A stretch of DNA of 64,000 nt, from contig MKSR01000012.1 in the NCBI GenBank assembly GCA_001898145.1, positions 372,001 through 436,000 of the forward strand. The letters are read 5' to 3'. Below, piece after piece: positions 61,498-64,000 of the stretch (position 1 is the stretch's first letter; each line of letters opens with the position of its first letter). Made by a program: the position numbers and the translations under genes. The notes under the pieces were generated by a model that made no database searches, was not told where the DNA came from, and saw only the letters and a list, made by a program, of their open reading frames with translations. This stretch comes from Dyadobacter sp. 50-39 (lineage in GTDB: Bacteria; Bacteroidota; Bacteroidia; Cytophagales; Spirosomataceae).

Positions 61498-62976
61498 TTA
61501 TTTCATCCACCAAACTTTGGAAGTCAGCGGCACCAGCGCAGGTGTATTCACGTTACCATCCCGCGAAGCGGAAGTGTATGGAATACGTTTCGGCAGTGCG
61601 CCTTTTTCCAGAACGGATTTAGCCGCGACGGTCCACTGGCCCGGAACATATTTCTGGTCGGTAGTTGGAACGGACGATTTTTCAGGATAGCCCGTACGTG
61701 CCTGATCCCAGAAAGATTCGTACCCCTGACGGAACATGGCCACCCATTTCTGATAAATGATGGTTTTCAGCTTCGCTTCCATGCTGCCGGCTGACGGAAA
61801 CTCGTAAACACCACCTTTTGCAATCTTCTTCGCATCGAATGCGATGTTGAATTTCGCATAGGCAGCAGGCACCGCCATTTCGTAGAATTCTTTTGCCTTG
61901 GCATCGTTACCGATGCGCAGGTAAGCTTCCGCCAGCATGAAATAAACTTCGTCGATGCTGAAGAAATAGAATGGATCGGTAGCGGTCATTCTGGCTACGC
62001 TGGGAACATTGACGCCTACCCCGCTGAGGAAGTCGCCTTGTTCCAGTCCTGCCTGACCTCCCGAGCCTGGTGTGAAGTATGCCGCAAGGCGCGCATCGTC
62101 ACCGTTTGCCTGCAAGTAGGTTTGCAGCGTACGGCTCAAACGGAGGTTGGATGATACGTTCAACTGGCGAACGTTGTTCTCGTACAACGGGTTACTGCGG
62201 TTAGGTTCGTCCACAAACTTGGTAATCGCCGCGTGATCTTCCAGGAATGGCGTATTGGCATCGAGCATGGTTTTGATAGCCGCGACAGCCTGGGCCGAGT
62301 TGGCACTCGCCGTCTGACGCAGATATATTTTCAGTTTCAGCGTATTCACAAAACGTTTCCACAGATCGATCTGATTGGCCGCGCTTGTTCCTCCGAAAAT
62401 GAGGTCAGAAGCAACTGCCGTCGACTTGCCATTGTTGAAATCCAATGCCAGTGCCGCATCGAGTCTGTTCACCAACTCTGCATAAACAGCCGGCCCATCG
62501 TCGTATTTTGGTGCTTTGATAGATTCAACCTGCAATGCCTCGGTCAAAGGAATCTTGTCGAACCAGTCGGCCAGCATCTGGAAACCGTAGGATTGAACCG
62601 CTACTGCTTGCAGTACCATGTTATTGTTGCCAGTTTCGGTGGCTTTCCGCTTCACATCTTCGAAGTCGTTCAGGCCGCCGGCATACAATTCCGTCCAGGC
62701 GATGTTGTAATCGGAAGGTTGAAGGTCGTAAGAATCGATGCCGCGGTATTGATTGGCAGAGTTGGATTGCGTCCAGTGCTGCGACCACAGGCCACCGATG
62801 ATCGCAAAATCTCCACCGACAATCCCCGCCACCGACGCTTGCGCTGCGGGCAGTACGAACTCGGGCGCTACGTTAGTCGGGTTGTTGGGGTCTTCGTTTA
62901 CATCCAGCCAGTCGTTGCAGGAGCCTAGTGAAAGCGCAGCAAGCAGCAGGACACTATTTTTTATGATACCTTTCAT
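61498..62976 (-). CDS. susD-like: SusD/RagB family lipoprotein (SusD-like_2 type)
   Basis: A 492-residue outer-membrane lipoprotein with lipobox LSLGSCNDW. The SusD-like_2 hallmarks are seen: DVNEDPNNPTN after the anchor, the QYRGIDSYDLQPSDYNIAW block, TPR-like helices (WKRFVNTLKLKIYLRQ, EVYFMLAEAYLRIG) and the C-terminal KWVAMFRQGYESFWDQARTGYP. It pairs with the SusC protein encoded upstream, with 11 bp between the genes. The substrate is unknown; no sigma/FecR pair is visible for this unit within the window. Confidence 0.93.
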   Translation of the reverse strand: MKGIIKNSVLLLAALSLGSCNDWLDVNEDPNNPTNVAPEFVLPAAQASVAGIVGGDFAIIGGLWSQHWTQSNSANQYRGIDSYDLQPSDYNIAWTELYAGGLNDFEDVKRKATETGNNNMVLQAVAVQSYGFQMLADWFDKIPLTEALQVESIKAPKYDDGPAVYAELVNRLDAALALDFNNGKSTAVASDLIFGGTSAANQIDLWKRFVNTLKLKIYLRQTASANSAQAVAAIKTMLDANTPFLEDHAAITKFVDEPNRSNPLYENNVRQLNVSSNLRLSRTLQTYLQANGDDARLAAYFTPGSGGQAGLEQGDFLSGVGVNVPSVARMTATDPFYFFSIDEVYFMLAEAYLRIGNDAKAKEFYEMAVPAAYAKFNIAFDAKKIAKGGVYEFPSAGSMEAKLKTIIYQKWVAMFRQGYESFWDQARTGYPEKSSVPTTDQKYVPGQWTVAAKSVLEKGALPKRIPYTSASRDGNVNTPALVPLTSKVWWMK

Positions 62977-62987
62977 TTGAATCCTAA

Positions 62988-64000
62988 TTAGAATGATAGA
63001 TTTAACTGAACACCGTACGTTGCGGTAGACGGACCTGCAGCGAATTCACCATAAAGGTTTTTCAGGCTGGTTCCAAACGTATTGGCTTCCGGGTCTACTA
63101 CGTGGTTGGCCTTAGGGGTCCACAACACGAGGTTACGACCGAAAATACCCACAGACGCACCTCTTACCGGCAGTTTTTCCAACGATTTCTTAGGTACCGA
63201 GTAGGTGAGCGACACGTTTCTCAGTTTGAAGAATGTCTTCGGCAACACATGGTTGTATTCGTTGGCTGATGTAGCACCGCCGTAATACGTAAACACATCG
63301 GCGCGGGATACCGGAACGGTGTTCGGCGCGTATGTATTATCACCTGTTTTGATCACGGAACCAGGTACTACAAACGGCTCACGGTCATTGTATTGCGTCA
63401 TGTAGGCGTTTCCGTTGAAGTAGTTCAGACGCGCGGTGTAGGAGTAAAACACGCCTCCGTTGCGATAATCGCCATTCGCACTGAATTTGAAGCCTTTGTA
63501 ATCCAGGTAAGTCGATACACCCAATGTATAGTTCGGGTTAATCGAACCTCTGTATGTTTCTTCCGAGCTCACCAATGGCAAACCGGTTGTTTCGTTTACA
63601 ATGGTATTTCCGTTCGGATCGCGCTGTACATCCGGCGAGTAGATAGCACCCAAAGGCTTGCCCACCACCGCACGCAATTTTACATTATAGCTGCTGTTAA
63701 GCAGGATGTTTCCTGATCCGCCTTCAAGACCGAGTGATTCCACTTCGTTCCAGATCTTGTTGTAGTTCACGGTCACACCCCATTCGAATTTCTCCGTGCG
63801 CACAGGAATCAGGTTCAATGCCAATTCAACGCCTTTGTTTCTCACGCTACCCAGGTTGACGGTCTGCGTTGTGGCACCTGTTGCAGGTTCCAGTGCAAGG
63901 CTAATGATCTGGTTTTTGGTGAGCTTGTTATAGTAGCTCAAATCCAGACCAACGCGTCTTCCGAAGAAGCCCAATTCAAGACCTCCTTCATACTCGGTTG
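62988..64000 (-). CDS. susC-like: SusC family TonB-dependent transporter, C-terminal part (cut by the window edge)
   Basis: The frame is open to the window end (reading TEYEGGLELGFFGRRVGLDL), so the N-terminal plug lies outside. The visible 337 residues are the late barrel: YYNKLTKNQIIS, NKGVELALNLIPVRTEKFEW, the FFKLRNVSLTYSVPKKSL motif and the final strand STATYGVQLNLSF. It forms the outer-membrane channel with the SusD protein next to it. Confidence 0.92.
   Translation of the reverse strand, partial: TEYEGGLELGFFGRRVGLDLSYYNKLTKNQIISLALEPATGATTQTVNLGSVRNKGVELALNLIPVRTEKFEWGVTVNYNKIWNEVESLGLEGGSGNILLNSSYNVKLRAVVGKPLGAIYSPDVQRDPNGNTIVNETTGLPLVSSEETYRGSINPNYTLGVSTYLDYKGFKFSANGDYRNGGVFYSYTARLNYFNGNAYMTQYNDREPFVVPGSVIKTGDNTYAPNTVPVSRADVFTYYGGATSANEYNHVLPKTFFKLRNVSLTYSVPKKSLEKLPVRGASVGIFGRNLVLWTPKANHVVDPEANTFGTSLKNLYGEFAAGPSTATYGVQLNLSF

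Overview
The window comes from a member of the Bacteroidota, most likely order Cytophagales and close to Dyadobacter/Spirosoma. This is inferred from gene content, not from a database search. The clues are two SusC/SusD pairs (one under an ECF sigma/FecR pair), two secreted proteins with the C-terminal sorting domain of the type IX secretion system (T9SS), a DUF5686 protein with a carboxypeptidase-like regulatory domain, an OMP_b-brl_3 type outer-membrane barrel, FecR with a DUF4974-like tail, and several promoters matching the Bacteroidota -7 element TAnnTTTG. Coding density is high, GC is moderate, and start codons often lack a Shine-Dalgarno sequence. No tRNA, rRNA, transposase, phage gene or CRISPR array was seen.

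Layout. 1-10 kb: trehalase end, PhzF-like isomerase, EamA exporter, an OmpA/LamG envelope protein, pth, pyrR, a large secreted protein of unknown function, argS, glutathione peroxidase. 10-23 kb: DUF5618 protein and menA, a tandem SGNH esterase, then a minus-strand run of small membrane protein, CBS/CorC transporter-like protein, class A beta-lactamase, orphan ABC ATPase and a 1152-residue T9SS cargo protein; then fructose-bisphosphate aldolase and a second T9SS cargo protein. 23-31 kb: divergent hxlR/nitroreductase pair, FrnE-like DsbA, DUF5686 protein, M1 aminopeptidase, a 54-residue DUF1328 protein, guaA. 31-42 kb: outer-membrane barrel, pgk, an octamer repeat patch, a FAN1-like VRR-NUC nuclease, an EEP phosphatase, an M16 peptidase pair, a periplasmic TIM-barrel isomerase. 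42-49.5 kb: susD, susC, fecR and ECF sigma factor (one regulated nutrient-uptake unit). 49.7-59 kb: 2OG-Fe(II) oxygenase and chromate transporter, a UPF0175 antitoxin-like gene with a wrecked PIN toxin, an NagZ-like/beta-lactamase-like fusion, DciA-like protein, LD-carboxypeptidase, SDR, M20 amidohydrolase. 59-64 kb: a more AT-rich cassette of three lipoproteins, susD and the end of susC.

How the genes work together. Most of the window is housekeeping metabolism (argS, guaA, pgk, fba, menA, pth, pyrR) between envelope and nutrient-acquisition genes. The sigma/FecR/SusC/SusD unit is a textbook outer-membrane signalling and uptake module; the second SusC/SusD unit carries three accessory lipoproteins, like a small glycan- or peptide-binding locus. 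The GH3/serine-hydrolase fusion and the nearby LD-carboxypeptidase point to muropeptide recycling. I see no clearly new multi-gene defence or biosynthetic system. The most notable observations are the decayed UPF0175/PIN toxin-antitoxin pair at 51.9-52.4 kb, the muropeptide-recycling neighbourhood at 52.4-56.9 kb, an orphan ABC ATPase that seems to lack both its Q-loop glutamine and H-loop histidine, an hxlR operator candidate lying across its own promoter, and a vestigial gene end in the 59 kb lipoprotein cassette.
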